From: Sphingomonas sp. So64.6b | Lineage (GTDB): Bacteria > Pseudomonadota > Alphaproteobacteria > Sphingomonadales > Sphingomonadaceae | Direction of reading: 5' to 3' | Assembly (NCBI RefSeq): GCF_014171475.1 | Contig: NZ_CP048817.1 | Coordinates: forward strand, 3,100,001 to 3,164,000 | DNA length: 64,000 nt | In this document: piece by piece, positions 24,435 through 33,003 of the stretch | Layout: the number at the start of each line of letters is the position of its first letter | Position numbering within the stretch: the first letter of the stretch is position 1 | The notes under the pieces: model-generated | Told to the model about the DNA's origin: nothing | Seen by the model: the letters and a program-made list of their open reading frames with translations, nothing else | The model's database searches: none | Program-made: the position numbers and the translations under genes

Positions 24435-27400
24435 ATGTCAAAACCCATTTTCTTCGATGCCCGCGGAACGCGGAAGCGCTGGTCGTTTCGCGCGGCCTTT
24501 TCGATGATCGCGCTGATCGTCGCGGTCGCCGGCATCTTCGCGGTCACGATCATCGATGTGCCGGCGGGCGATCCATTGCCGATCCGCTACGAGCGCGCTC
24601 AGGCATTGCCGCTCGGCGCGCAGGTCGCCGCGATCCGGCACAAGCTCAATTCCGAACTCCGCTCGCTCGGCTGGCTACCGCGCCGTGTCACTGCCCCGCG
24701 ACCCGGCGGCAAACCGCTGACCGTGGGTTTCTACGTGCCATGGGACGAAGCGAGCAAGGTATCGCTGCGTACGCATCTCGACGATCTGGACTGGGTCGTA
24801 CCGGCCACCTTCGCTGTCGCGGGCAAGGATCACCAACTCGGTCAGGTCACCGATCCCAATTTCGACGCGATCCTCGACAGCGCGGTGCATCGGCCGACCG
24901 TGTTGCCGATGGTGCAGAATATCTCCGGCGGCGTGTGGGACGGTACCGGCGCCGCGGCCCTGTTCCATGATCGCAAGGCCCGTGGTGTATTGATCACCAA
25001 ACTCGCCACGATCCTGGCGCAACGTCACGCCGGCGGCGTGGTATTCGATTTCGAGAATCTACCGGCCTCGTCGCTCGCCGATTATCGCATCTTCCTGAGC
25101 GAAGCGCGTGCCGTATTTACGCCGCGCCACCTGATCGTTTCGCTGACCGTACCCGCCGGCGACGCGGCATGGGATTTGCGCGCGTTCGGGCGCGTCGCCG
25201 ACCGGGTGTTCCTGATGAATTACGATGAACATTGGCAGGGCGGCACCGCCGGGCCGATCGCGTCGCAGCCCTGGTTCGCGCAGCAAGTGCGCGACGCGGT
25301 GAAGGCGGTCGGCGCGGACCGGCTGATCGTCGCGTTCGGCAGCTATGCTTATGACTGGCATGCACGCGACGGTCAGGACGGAAAGGTCGACGCGCTGTCG
25401 ATGGAGGAGGCGTGGCTCGCCGCGCATGACAGCAGCGCCACGATCCGCTTCGATTCCGTCAGCGGCAACAGTTCCTTCGCTTATACCGATGGCGGCGAGA
25501 CGCATCAGGTGTGGATGCTCGACGCCGCATCCGCCTGGAACCAATTGCGCGTGACCCGTGCGCTGGGCGTCAACTCGGTCGCGTTGTGGCGGCTCGGCAG
25601 CGAAGATCCCGGCGTGTGGTCCGATCTGGATAACTGGCAGGGCAAGGGCACGCCCGATTTGTCGCGTATCCGCCCGATCGCCAATGTCGATGTCGAGGGC
25701 AATGGCGAGATTCTGCGCGTTGCCGCCTCGCCGACCGATGGCGCGCGCCGCGTCACGCTCGATTCCCGGCGCCTGATCCGCGACGAATTATTCGACGCCT
25801 TGCCCACGCCGTTCGTCGTTCAGCGCACCGGCGCGCTGCCGAAACAGGTCGCGCTGACCTTCGACGACGGTCCCGATCCGACCTGGACGCCGCGCATCCT
25901 CGATATTCTCGCGCAGCGGCACGTCGCGGGCACCTTCTTCGTGATCGGCGAGAATGCCCTGCCCCACCCACTGCTGCTGCGCCGGATCGTCGCGCAAGGC
26001 GGCGAGATCGGCAACCACAGCTACACTCACCCCAATATGGCGCTGGCGAGCAACAATAGCATCGCGGTTGAGCTCAACGCGACCGAGCGGCTGATCGAAG
26101 CCTATACCGGCCGCGCGACGCGCCTGTTCCGAGCACCCTATTTCGGCGATGCGGAACCGACGACGGCCGACGAACTCGGCCCGGCGCTGCAGGCGCAGGA
26201 GCGTGGCTATACGGTGGTCGGATTGCACGTCGATCCCAATGACTGGCAGCGGCCGGGCGCCGACGCGATCGTCGATCAGGTCATCAAACAGGTGCTGGCG
26301 GGAAACGACGACCGGTCGGGTAATATCATCCTGCTGCATGACGGCGGCGGCGACCGCGCGCAGACTGTGGCCGCACTGCCGCGGATCATCGATGGGTTGC
26401 GCGCGCGCGGCTATCGCTTCGTGCCCGTCTCGACGCTCGCCGGCCTGTCGCGCGACCAGGTCATGCCGCGCATCACCGGCAGCGATCTGCTTGCGATGCG
26501 CGCCGATGTCGGGGTGTTCGCGGTGATCGCGGCGATCGTATGGTCGCTCGACTGGCTGTTCGTGCTGGCGATCTCGCTTGGCATCGGCCGCGCGGTGATC
26601 ATGGCCGGCCTCGCGCTGCGGAGCAAGCGCGCGTCACGCCACATCGTGCCCCCGCCGTTCGACCCCGATCGGCTGGTCTCGATCGTCATCCCGGCCTGGA
26701 ACGAGGAACGCGTGATCGTCGCATCGATCGAGCGCGTGCTGGCCAGCACCGGCGCCGCGATCGAGGTGATCGTTGCCGATGACGGATCGACCGACCGCAC
26801 CAGCGCCGTGGTAACCGAGGCATTCGGCAACGACCCCCGAGTGAAGCTGCTGACTTTGGTCAATGGCGGCAAGGCCGACGCACTCAACCGTGCGCTGCTT
26901 CACGCGAAGGGCGAGATCATCGTCGCACTCGATGCCGACACCCAGTTCGAGGCCGAGACCGTCGCGCGGCTGGTGCGCTGGTTCGCCGACCCGACGATCG
27001 GCGCGGTCGCGGGCAATGCCAAGGTCGGCAATCGCGTCAACCTCGTCACGCGCTGGCAAGCGGTCGAATATGTCACCGCGCAGAATGTCGAACGCCGCGC
27101 GCTGGCGCAGTTCGACGCGATGATGGTCGTGCCCGGCGCGGTTGGCGCATGGCGACGCGCAGCGCTCGACGCGGTCGGTGGTTATCCGGTCGATACGCTG
27201 GCCGAAGACCAGGACCTGACCATCGCGATCCAGCGTGCCGGCTGGCGCGTCGGTTACGATATCGACGCGGTCGCCTGGACCGAATCCCCGGAAAAGTTCG
27301 GCGCGCTTGCCAAGCAGCGTTTCCGCTGGGCGTTCGGCACGCTGCAATGCCTGTGGAAACACCGTGCGATCTTCCGCAAACGCCGTCCGCTCGGGCTCGC

Positions 27401-27794
27401 GCTGATCGGCATGCCGCAGGCCTGGCTGTTCCAGATATTCTTCGCCGCGGTCTCGCCGGTGATCGACCTTGCCCTGCTGCTCGCGATCGTGCGCACCTGG
27501 GTTCGCGTGTCGCAGCATGGCTGGGCACAGACGCAAAGCGACGTGCTGACGATGGGTGCATACTGGATCGCATTCGTCGGGATCGACATTCTTTGCGGCT
27601 GGATCGCCTATCGCCTCGAACCGCGCGAGCGGCGTTACCCCGCGCACCTGCTCGTCGCGCAACGCTTCGTCTATCGCCAGTTGATGTACTGGGTCGTGCT
27701 GAAGGCGATCGGATCCGCGATCGCCGGGCTCGGCGTTGGCTGGGGCAAGCTTGAACGCACCGGATCTGTTGCCGGCAACACTGCGCCGGCCTGA
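24435..27794 (+). CDS. GH18-like / polysaccharide deacetylase / family 2 glycosyltransferase fusion
   Basis: This protein of about 1119 residues has one N-terminal membrane anchor and then three enzyme domains. The GH18-like domain (80-400) retains only the DxE end of the signature (GGVVFDFENL). The NodB deacetylase (about 460-680) has TFDDGPD and GNHSYTHP metal-binding motifs. The GT2 synthase (about 745-1000) has DDGSTD, DADTQ, EDQDL and QRFRW, flanked by membrane segments. All point to synthesis and trimming of an N-acetylhexosamine-type polysaccharide at the inner membrane. GTG 24429 is an alternative start. The polymer is not known. Confidence 0.85.
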   Translation: MSKPIFFDARGTRKRWSFRAAFSMIALIVAVAGIFAVTIIDVPAGDPLPIRYERAQALPLGAQVAAIRHKLNSELRSLGWLPRRVTAPRPGGKPLTVGFYVPWDEASKVSLRTHLDDLDWVVPATFAVAGKDHQLGQVTDPNFDAILDSAVHRPTVLPMVQNISGGVWDGTGAAALFHDRKARGVLITKLATILAQRHAGGVVFDFENLPASSLADYRIFLSEARAVFTPRHLIVSLTVPAGDAAWDLRAFGRVADRVFLMNYDEHWQGGTAGPIASQPWFAQQVRDAVKAVGADRLIVAFGSYAYDWHARDGQDGKVDALSMEEAWLAAHDSSATIRFDSVSGNSSFAYTDGGETHQVWMLDAASAWNQLRVTRALGVNSVALWRLGSEDPGVWSDLDNWQGKGTPDLSRIRPIANVDVEGNGEILRVAASPTDGARRVTLDSRRLIRDELFDALPTPFVVQRTGALPKQVALTFDDGPDPTWTPRILDILAQRHVAGTFFVIGENALPHPLLLRRIVAQGGEIGNHSYTHPNMALASNNSIAVELNATERLIEAYTGRATRLFRAPYFGDAEPTTADELGPALQAQERGYTVVGLHVDPNDWQRPGADAIVDQVIKQVLAGNDDRSGNIILLHDGGGDRAQTVAALPRIIDGLRARGYRFVPVSTLAGLSRDQVMPRITGSDLLAMRADVGVFAVIAAIVWSLDWLFVLAISLGIGRAVIMAGLALRSKRASRHIVPPPFDPDRLVSIVIPAWNEERVIVASIERVLASTGAAIEVIVADDGSTDRTSAVVTEAFGNDPRVKLLTLVNGGKADALNRALLHAKGEIIVALDADTQFEAETVARLVRWFADPTIGAVAGNAKVGNRVNLVTRWQAVEYVTAQNVERRALAQFDAMMVVPGAVGAWRRAALDAVGGYPVDTLAEDQDLTIAIQRAGWRVGYDIDAVAWTESPEKFGALAKQRFRWAFGTLQCLWKHRAIFRKRRPLGLALIGMPQAWLFQIFFAAVSPVIDLALLLAIVRTWVRVSQHGWAQTQSDVLTMGAYWIAFVGIDILCGWIAYRLEPRERRYPAHLLVAQRFVYRQLMYWVVLKAIGSAIAGLGVGWGKLERTGSVAGNTAPA

Positions 27795-27806
27795 TCTATC
27801 GCCCCC

Positions 27807-28295
27807 TCAAGCCTGCCGTTCGACCAGCGCCGCAAGCTGCGCGGCGACCGTGCCCCAACCATCGGCAAAGCCCAGATTCTGATGCATGGTGCGATCGGCG
27901 CCATTCTTGTGCATCACATGCGCACTATATTCCGTACCCAGCGGATGGTCCGCCAACGTGATGATCGCGGTCATGAACGGTTGTTCGGCGGGGCGCCATC
28001 CCGCCAGCAACGAGTTGGTGAAGACAATCCGTTCGCCCATATCGACCGCAAGGAAACAGCCGCTGAGATGCGGGCCGAAATCGCCCCCATCCTCGCTCAT
28101 CCGCGTCTCCAGCGCGCCGCCGGGGGTCAAGTCCAGCGCCACCACCTGACATCGGGCCGGCGCCGGTATCCACCAACGTTCGAAATTCGCCGGTTCAGCC
28201 CATGCCCGCCACACTGCCGACCGCGGCGCCTTGATGATGCGCGAGATAGTCAGGTCGAGTTCGGGATCGATCGGCAAGGTCGGCCGGACGGTCAT
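27807..28295 (-). CDS. SRPBCC (AHSA1-like) domain protein
   Basis: The 162-residue protein shows the START/Bet v1-like pattern of the AHSA1 group: ISRIIKAPRSAVWRAWAEP at the N-terminus, FERWWIPAP, and a C-terminal GFADGWGTVAAQLAALVE helix. Members bind small hydrophobic ligands; many are encoded with an ArsR regulator, as here. Its start overlaps the stop of the ArsR gene (ATGA). It converges with the GH18 fusion gene. The ligand is unknown. Confidence 0.85.
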   Translation of the reverse strand: MTVRPTLPIDPELDLTISRIIKAPRSAVWRAWAEPANFERWWIPAPARCQVVALDLTPGGALETRMSEDGGDFGPHLSGCFLAVDMGERIVFTNSLLAGWRPAEQPFMTAIITLADHPLGTEYSAHVMHKNGADRTMHQNLGFADGWGTVAAQLAALVERQA

Positions 28296-28633
28296 GATTT
28301 ATCCTCTTTATGCAATGCGATGGCGAACGCCTCGAGCCGGTCGGTACGGCCTTCCCACACCGCGCGCTGTGTCGCGAGCCAGCCGTCGATCGCGGCGAAG
28401 CGCTGCTGATCGATCGTGCAGGTGCGCACCCGGCCTTGTTTGCGCGTGTGGATCAGCCCGCTCCCTTCGAGGAAGCGGATGTGTTTCATGAACGACGGCA
28501 ACGCCATGTCGAACGGCTGCGCCAGATCGCTGATGCTCGCCGGTCCACGTCCCAGCCGTCCCAGCACCGCGCGGCGAGTGGGGTCGGCAAGCGCCTGGAA
28601 AATGCCGTCGAGCTGCGCTTCATACTGTTCCAT
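28292..28633 (-). CDS. ArsR-family transcriptional regulator
   Basis: This 113-residue winged-helix protein has FQALADPTRRAVLGRLGRGP near the start, then the recognition helix region ISDLAQPFDMALPSFMKHIR and the wing GLIHTRKQGRVRTC. These are standard for ArsR repressors of the SRPBCC-linked type. No metal-binding cysteine box (CxC) is present, so it is unlikely to be an arsenic sensor. It is the first gene of a two-gene operon and an inverted repeat in front of it suggests autoregulation. Confidence 0.88.
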   Translation of the reverse strand: MEQYEAQLDGIFQALADPTRRAVLGRLGRGPASISDLAQPFDMALPSFMKHIRFLEGSGLIHTRKQGRVRTCTIDQQRFAAIDGWLATQRAVWEGRTDRLEAFAIALHKEDKS

Positions 28634-28638
28634 AAGGC

Positions 28639-28661
28639 TAAGTATCTCAGCGCAATACTTA
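28639..28661. promoter_or_regulatory. Candidate ArsR operator
   Basis: TAAGTAT and ATACTTA form a perfect 7-base inverted repeat separated by nine bases, starting six bases upstream of the regulator ATG. A related half-site (GATAAGTGTTTA) follows at 28669. Placement and symmetry fit self-repression by the ArsR protein; this is inferred. Confidence 0.5.
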
Positions 28662-28798
28662 GTGCAAGAGATAAGTGTTTAGAAAGCCGCCGGCAGCCCG
28701 CCATTGGCTGGCCCGACTTTTCCGCCTTATATGTTGCGATGACGGTGACCCAACGGCTTGGCGCGATGACGCGCGATCTGATCGCCGCCCCAAAAACA

Positions 28799-28850
28799 AC
28801 GGGGACACAATAGCCGATCCCTTGTCGGAATCGGATATCATGTCCCCGGA
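28799..28850. repeat. REP-like palindrome (GGGGACA...TGTCCCC)
   Basis: Arms GGGGACACAATAGCCGATCC and GGAATCGGATATCATGTCCCC pair with a few mismatches around a short loop. The outer GGGGACA/TGTCCCC ends match the palindrome at 51981-52031, so both likely belong to one dispersed repeat family. It sits between the ArsR operon and the downstream end of the beta-barrel gene and could also terminate transcription. Confidence 0.55.
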
Positions 28851-28931
28851 ATTTCCTGACCCGCCACGACGACGATTCGTCACCGCGACCGGCAAGATGC
28901 GGGAAGCGGCGAACCGCCTCCCGCAGTTTGA

Positions 28932-29507
28932 TCAGAAGCGGAAGCCGACGCCGACCAGGCCCTGATGGCGCTGAAGATCGACATTGGAACCGAGCGTGTC
29001 GCCAACGCTGTAGTTGGTGTAGACGTATTCCGCCTTCACATAGGTGTTCGCGCTGACATTGACTTCATAGCCCGCACCGAGGTGGAAGCCGTCGGCATTC
29101 GCGCCGAGATCGGTATCTTCGATCTCGAGACGGCCATTGCTGTAACCGCCCTTGACGTACAGCAGGCCCTTGCCGACGACGCCACCAGCGCGAACGCCGA
29201 CGGTGATGTTACGGCCGGCCTTGACGCAGTCGCTCGAGTCGCACAGCTTCGCGGTCGAACCTTCGATGCCGGCATAGGCGCCGACAACGACGCCCGAGAA
29301 CGTGCCGTCATAGCCAGCTTCGACGCCATAGCCGAAGCCCGTACGGCTGGCATCGCCGAGGCCGTCGACGCTGAACTTGACGTGATCGAGCACGGCACGT
29401 GCTTCGATGCGGGCGCCGCCCTTGAATTCTTCAACGGTATCCTGCGCCATCGCCGGCGTTGCGACTGCGAGCATGGCAACGGATGCCAGCAAAAACTTGA
29501 TTTTCAT
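28932..29507 (-). CDS. Outer membrane beta-barrel protein (porin-like)
   Basis: The protein has 191 residues. A clear signal peptide (MKIKFLLASVAMLAVATPA, cut after AMA) is followed by alternating strands such as FGYGVEAGYDGTF, LLYVKGGYSNGRLEI and TYVKAEYVYTNYSV. It ends GLVGVGFRF with the terminal Phe expected for BAM-assembled barrels. Two cysteines (CDSSDC) may form an extracellular disulfide. ATG 29507 has GAGGA upstream. It resembles small opacity-type barrels common in sphingomonads; its function is unknown. Confidence 0.85.
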   Translation of the reverse strand: MKIKFLLASVAMLAVATPAMAQDTVEEFKGGARIEARAVLDHVKFSVDGLGDASRTGFGYGVEAGYDGTFSGVVVGAYAGIEGSTAKLCDSSDCVKAGRNITVGVRAGGVVGKGLLYVKGGYSNGRLEIEDTDLGANADGFHLGAGYEVNVSANTYVKAEYVYTNYSVGDTLGSNVDLQRHQGLVGVGFRF

Positions 29508-29584
29508 TATATTCCTCGTCATCGGATTCGCTGCCTATGCAGACGGGGCGTGCATTTACCGCGTCGAATGGCAAATGCAATTGG

Positions 29585-29635
29585 GTTGTTGCAATGCAGC
29601 AATCAATTCTTTGCAGTGTGTTGCAAGTGTGCAAC
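29585..29635. promoter_or_regulatory. Cluster of TTGCA half-sites upstream of beta-barrel gene
   Basis: GTTGCAAGTGTGCAAC (29620-29635) is a perfect 6-base inverted repeat with a 4-base spacer. Similar TTGCAATGCAGCAA and TTGCAGTG lie at 29589-29617. They stand about 80-130 bases before the barrel gene start, in a locally AT-richer stretch. A regulator binding cooperatively is plausible. Confidence 0.35.
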
Positions 29636-29688
29636 GGTAGCAATTCGCGCCACTTGAAACCAGCCCCCGCAATCGCCACTGGGCCGCG

Positions 29689-30783
29689 CTAAAGTTTGAG
29701 CAGCCACCCGCGTTGCCGCAGCAACAAGGTGATCGCGATCGACACACCGCCGGCAATCAGAGCAAAAAATAATGAGGCCCAGCCCGGTGACAGGCCGATG
29801 CGGCCCAGTGTGTCATATCCCGTTGCCCACAGGGTTTCCCCGCCGATCTGCTGGATCAGCACTGCGGCGAGCAACGCCTGGACGACGTAGAGCGTCAGCG
29901 CCGTCTGGCCGAGCACGACGGTGAAGCGCGCGACCCCCGACGCCCCGAACCACGACCAGCCGCCACGCAGCGCGACCCAGAGCACCAGCCCGAGTCCGGC
30001 GGTGAGCAGCGCGAAGCTGGGCGTCCACAGCGCCTTGTTGAGCGGCCACCATAAAGTCGCGACGCCCGCCAGCAAGAGACAGACGATCGCCGCGGCACCG
30101 ATGATCCGCAGCGGTGTCGCACTCCCTTGCACGGCGCGTTGCACCGCCACCCCGATCATCCCGCTGGCGATCGCCGACAGCGTCGAGAGCAGGCCTTCGG
30201 GATCATAGTCAGGTCGGAACGGTCGGCCGGGCAGCGCGACGCGGTCGAGCCACGCGGTGATTCCCGCGCCGCGCGCGAAACTCGCGCTCGCCTCGCCCTG
30301 TGCCGGCAGCAGCAACAGGATGCCATGGGCGACCAGCAGCAGCAGCGCCACGATCAGCGCCACCCGCCACCCTTTGACCGACAAACACAACCATGCACAG
30401 GCGAGATAGACGATCGCGATCCGCTGCAGCACGCCGGCGACGCGCAATTGATGCAGATCGAGATCCGGCCGGTACAACCAGTTGATCGCGGCGCCGATCA
30501 GGAACAGCAGCACCGCGCGGCGCAGCACCGCCACGAAAACACCGGCGGGCACACCGTGATGCGCGCGCTGGTCGAGCGCCAATGGCACGGCAAGCCCGGC
30601 GGCAAGCAGGAAGAACGGAAAGACCAGGTCGGCAAAGCTCACCCCGTCCCATGCCGCATGCTCGAACATGCCGAACGCGACCGGGCCGGAACCCTGCAGA
30701 TTGACCAGCACCATGCCCAGCACGGCAAGCCCGCGAAACGCATCGAGCGCAAGGTCGCGTCGGCCGGTCGATGCTGTTGCCAC
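29689..30783 (-). CDS. Membrane acyltransferase, HGSNAT/NagX-like (DUF5009)
   Basis: The 364-residue protein has about ten hydrophobic segments. The N-terminus reads LDAFRGLAVLGMVLVN, with the conserved early Arg-Gly and Asn, followed by DLVFPFFLLAAGLAVPLAL. This matches bacterial relatives of heparan-alpha-glucosaminide N-acetyltransferase, which acetylate amino sugars across the inner membrane. It is transcribed divergently from an AraC regulator. The substrate is inferred from the family only. Confidence 0.8.
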   Translation of the reverse strand: MATASTGRRDLALDAFRGLAVLGMVLVNLQGSGPVAFGMFEHAAWDGVSFADLVFPFFLLAAGLAVPLALDQRAHHGVPAGVFVAVLRRAVLLFLIGAAINWLYRPDLDLHQLRVAGVLQRIAIVYLACAWLCLSVKGWRVALIVALLLLVAHGILLLLPAQGEASASFARGAGITAWLDRVALPGRPFRPDYDPEGLLSTLSAIASGMIGVAVQRAVQGSATPLRIIGAAAIVCLLLAGVATLWWPLNKALWTPSFALLTAGLGLVLWVALRGGWSWFGASGVARFTVVLGQTALTLYVVQALLAAVLIQQIGGETLWATGYDTLGRIGLSPGWASLFFALIAGGVSIAITLLLRQRGWLLKL

Positions 30784-30917
30784 GGCGCTGCCCCCTTATC
30801 GTCCCCCAATCGACGCGAAGCCACCCTAACTCGCGGCGTCGGGCGATCAAGCGGCGCCACGAAATACTCGAATTTCCACCCGAGCTCGACTAAGGCGATG
30901 ATCATCCGAATTCCGTC

Positions 30918-31760
30918 ATGGAACCCGAATTGACCGAAGTCGCCGTCAATATCCTGCTGAAAACCCCGGTCGTCACGGTGCGTGACATCGTGTGTCGTGG
31001 CACGTGCCGGCATAGCAGCGCGGAGGAATGCGCGACGGCGACCGAGTTGGTCTTCCCCTATCGCGGCGTTTTTGCGCGGCATCTCGGTCGCAACCAGGCG
31101 ATCGGCGAGGCCAATCAGATGGTCTTTTTCAACGCCGGCGACGGTTACCGCATCAGCCATCCGATCTCTGGCGGCGACGCCTGCCTGTCGCTGGCGATCG
31201 ACGAAGCGTTTCTGGCCGAACTGGCGCCGAAATCGCTGTTGCGCGACGGCGGCGGGCTCGCTTTCGACCATCACCGCCTGCGCATCGACCCGCAGGCGCA
31301 GACGCTGCTCGCCATGCTCCGCCACGGCCTGAACCGCGGGAACGCCGATCCGCTTGAGGCCGAAAGCCTCGCACTGGCGCTGGTCGAGCATACGCTCGGC
31401 GCGCGGAACATCCACACCGCCGGCGGCAGCGCCGGACGACAACGGCTCGCCGACCGCGCGAAAGTCGTGCTGGCAAGCGACCTCGGGCGACGCTGGACGC
31501 TGGCCGAGATCGCCGCCGAAGTCGGCGGGTCGCCGGTCTACCTCACTCAGGTCTTCCAGCAGGTCGAAGGGATCCCGCTCTATCGGTATCAGCTGCGGCT
31601 GAGACTGGCGCGCGCACTCGATTTGCTGCCGGATTATGAGGACCTGACCGCGCTTGGCCTCGACCTCGGCTTTTCGAGCCACAGCCATTTCAGCGCCGCG
31701 TTCCGCGAAACCTATGGACAATCTCCTTCGGCTTTTCGGCGATCGGCTCTTCTCAGCTGA
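30918..31760 (+). CDS. AraC-family transcriptional regulator
   Basis: The protein has 280 residues. The N-terminal ligand domain (about 1-160) carries VTVRDIVCRGTCRHSSAEEC, with three cysteines close together. The C-terminal pair of helix-turn-helices has WTLAEIAAEVGGSPVYLTQV and the family signature LDLGFSSHSHFSAAFRETYG. It lies divergently beside the acyltransferase gene and convergently against a hydrolase, with which it overlaps by a few bases. Its targets are unknown. Confidence 0.85.
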   Translation: MEPELTEVAVNILLKTPVVTVRDIVCRGTCRHSSAEECATATELVFPYRGVFARHLGRNQAIGEANQMVFFNAGDGYRISHPISGGDACLSLAIDEAFLAELAPKSLLRDGGGLAFDHHRLRIDPQAQTLLAMLRHGLNRGNADPLEAESLALALVEHTLGARNIHTAGGSAGRQRLADRAKVVLASDLGRRWTLAEIAAEVGGSPVYLTQVFQQVEGIPLYRYQLRLRLARALDLLPDYEDLTALGLDLGFSSHSHFSAAFRETYGQSPSAFRRSALLS

Positions 31761-32802
31761 TCAGTTGATCCCCGGTTCTTGGCGCGTCGCATTGCGCCTC
31801 CGCACAGAGTAGCGACGTATTCCATAGCGCGGCGGCTTCCTCGGCGAGGATGTCGGGATATTCCTCGGGCCAGAATAATTTGCCGACACTCAGCCGCCGC
31901 ACGCCGCGCGACTGGCCAAAGGCACGGTCGAGATGCTCGGCCCCCTTTGCTTCGAAGATCGTATCCTGCATGCCCCACACGATGCGTGTCGGTATCGTGC
32001 TGCGCTTGAGCTTTGGCCCGATCCCGGCCAGCGCATTGCGTTCCTGCGCGACCGCATAGGCATGGACCAGCGCCTTGTTGCGTGGCGCGGAAAGCAACGG
32101 CGCGAAATACATCTCGATCGCCGCGTCGCTTGGTTGCGTGGGGACCGAATAACACATTCCGCCAATGCCCTGCGCCGACCGCGCCAAAGCCTTGTCGGCG
32201 CGCCATGGCGCGAGCCATTTGTCGACGAACTGACCCTGTTTCGATAGCTCGATCACGGGCAGCAGCGCAGGCGGCGGACTGTCGATCTCGCTATCGCAAT
32301 TGGTCAGCAGCAAAGTCCGTACCCGCTCCGGATGCCGCGCGACCAGCAATTGCGCGACTGCCCCGCCACTGTCGCTCGCGACCAGGTCGACCGTCTTTAT
32401 CTTCAGCGTGTCGAGCAGCGATATGAGCATCGCCGCCTGCGCATCGGGATCGACCGATTGGCCCGGCGCGACCCTGGTATATCCCAAGGAGAGAAAGTCC
32501 GGCGCGACGCAGCGCCGGTACATCGACAGGCGGTCGATCGCGCCGCGCCACTGGAAGCTGTTGAGTGGAAAGCCGTGCAGGAACAGCGCGACGCTGAGCG
32601 GCCGGCCCTCGTCGATATAGGCGATCTCGCCGAATGGTGTTTTGGCGAAGCGGCGCACCTTGTTGAAGTGGCGATAATGCAGGGCATCGACCACGCCGGC
32701 ATCCGCCCCGACATTCCCGGTGCCGCTCGCGATGCCGCGTCCGGCAAGTGCGGTGGCCGCCAATGCGCCGGCGGTCATCTTGATGAATTCTCTGCGATAC
32801 AT
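31753..32802 (-). CDS. Tat-exported alpha/beta hydrolase (epoxide hydrolase/dehalogenase-like)
   Basis: The 349-residue protein starts MYRREFIKMTAGALAATALA, a twin-arginine signal. The fold follows: FLHGFPLNSFQWRG (oxyanion HG), the nucleophile elbow VASDSGGAVA, where Asp occupies the position used by epoxide hydrolases and haloalkane dehalogenases, and late IVWGMQDTIFEAKGAEHL for the acid. The His would lie near the C-terminus but is not obvious. ATG 32802 was chosen because upstream sequence is not coding-like. The substrate is unknown. Confidence 0.8.
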   Translation of the reverse strand: MYRREFIKMTAGALAATALAGRGIASGTGNVGADAGVVDALHYRHFNKVRRFAKTPFGEIAYIDEGRPLSVALFLHGFPLNSFQWRGAIDRLSMYRRCVAPDFLSLGYTRVAPGQSVDPDAQAAMLISLLDTLKIKTVDLVASDSGGAVAQLLVARHPERVRTLLLTNCDSEIDSPPPALLPVIELSKQGQFVDKWLAPWRADKALARSAQGIGGMCYSVPTQPSDAAIEMYFAPLLSAPRNKALVHAYAVAQERNALAGIGPKLKRSTIPTRIVWGMQDTIFEAKGAEHLDRAFGQSRGVRRLSVGKLFWPEEYPDILAEEAAALWNTSLLCAEAQCDAPRTGDQLIS

Positions 32803-33003
32803 GGCTTTCTTCCGTCTGCGCCCTGGATCGGGCGAGGCGGATCTCAACCATGTTGCCGGCACCGACCGCTATCAGGATCTTTAGCGATCTCGCGCCGCCG
32901 CCGGGGCGGCCTGCATTTGACTAAAGAATCCGACAGCGGGGCGGCGTGCATCGCGCCTAACGCCGGGTTCGACATCAACAGCAACCCGAATGGCTTCCCC
33001 GAA

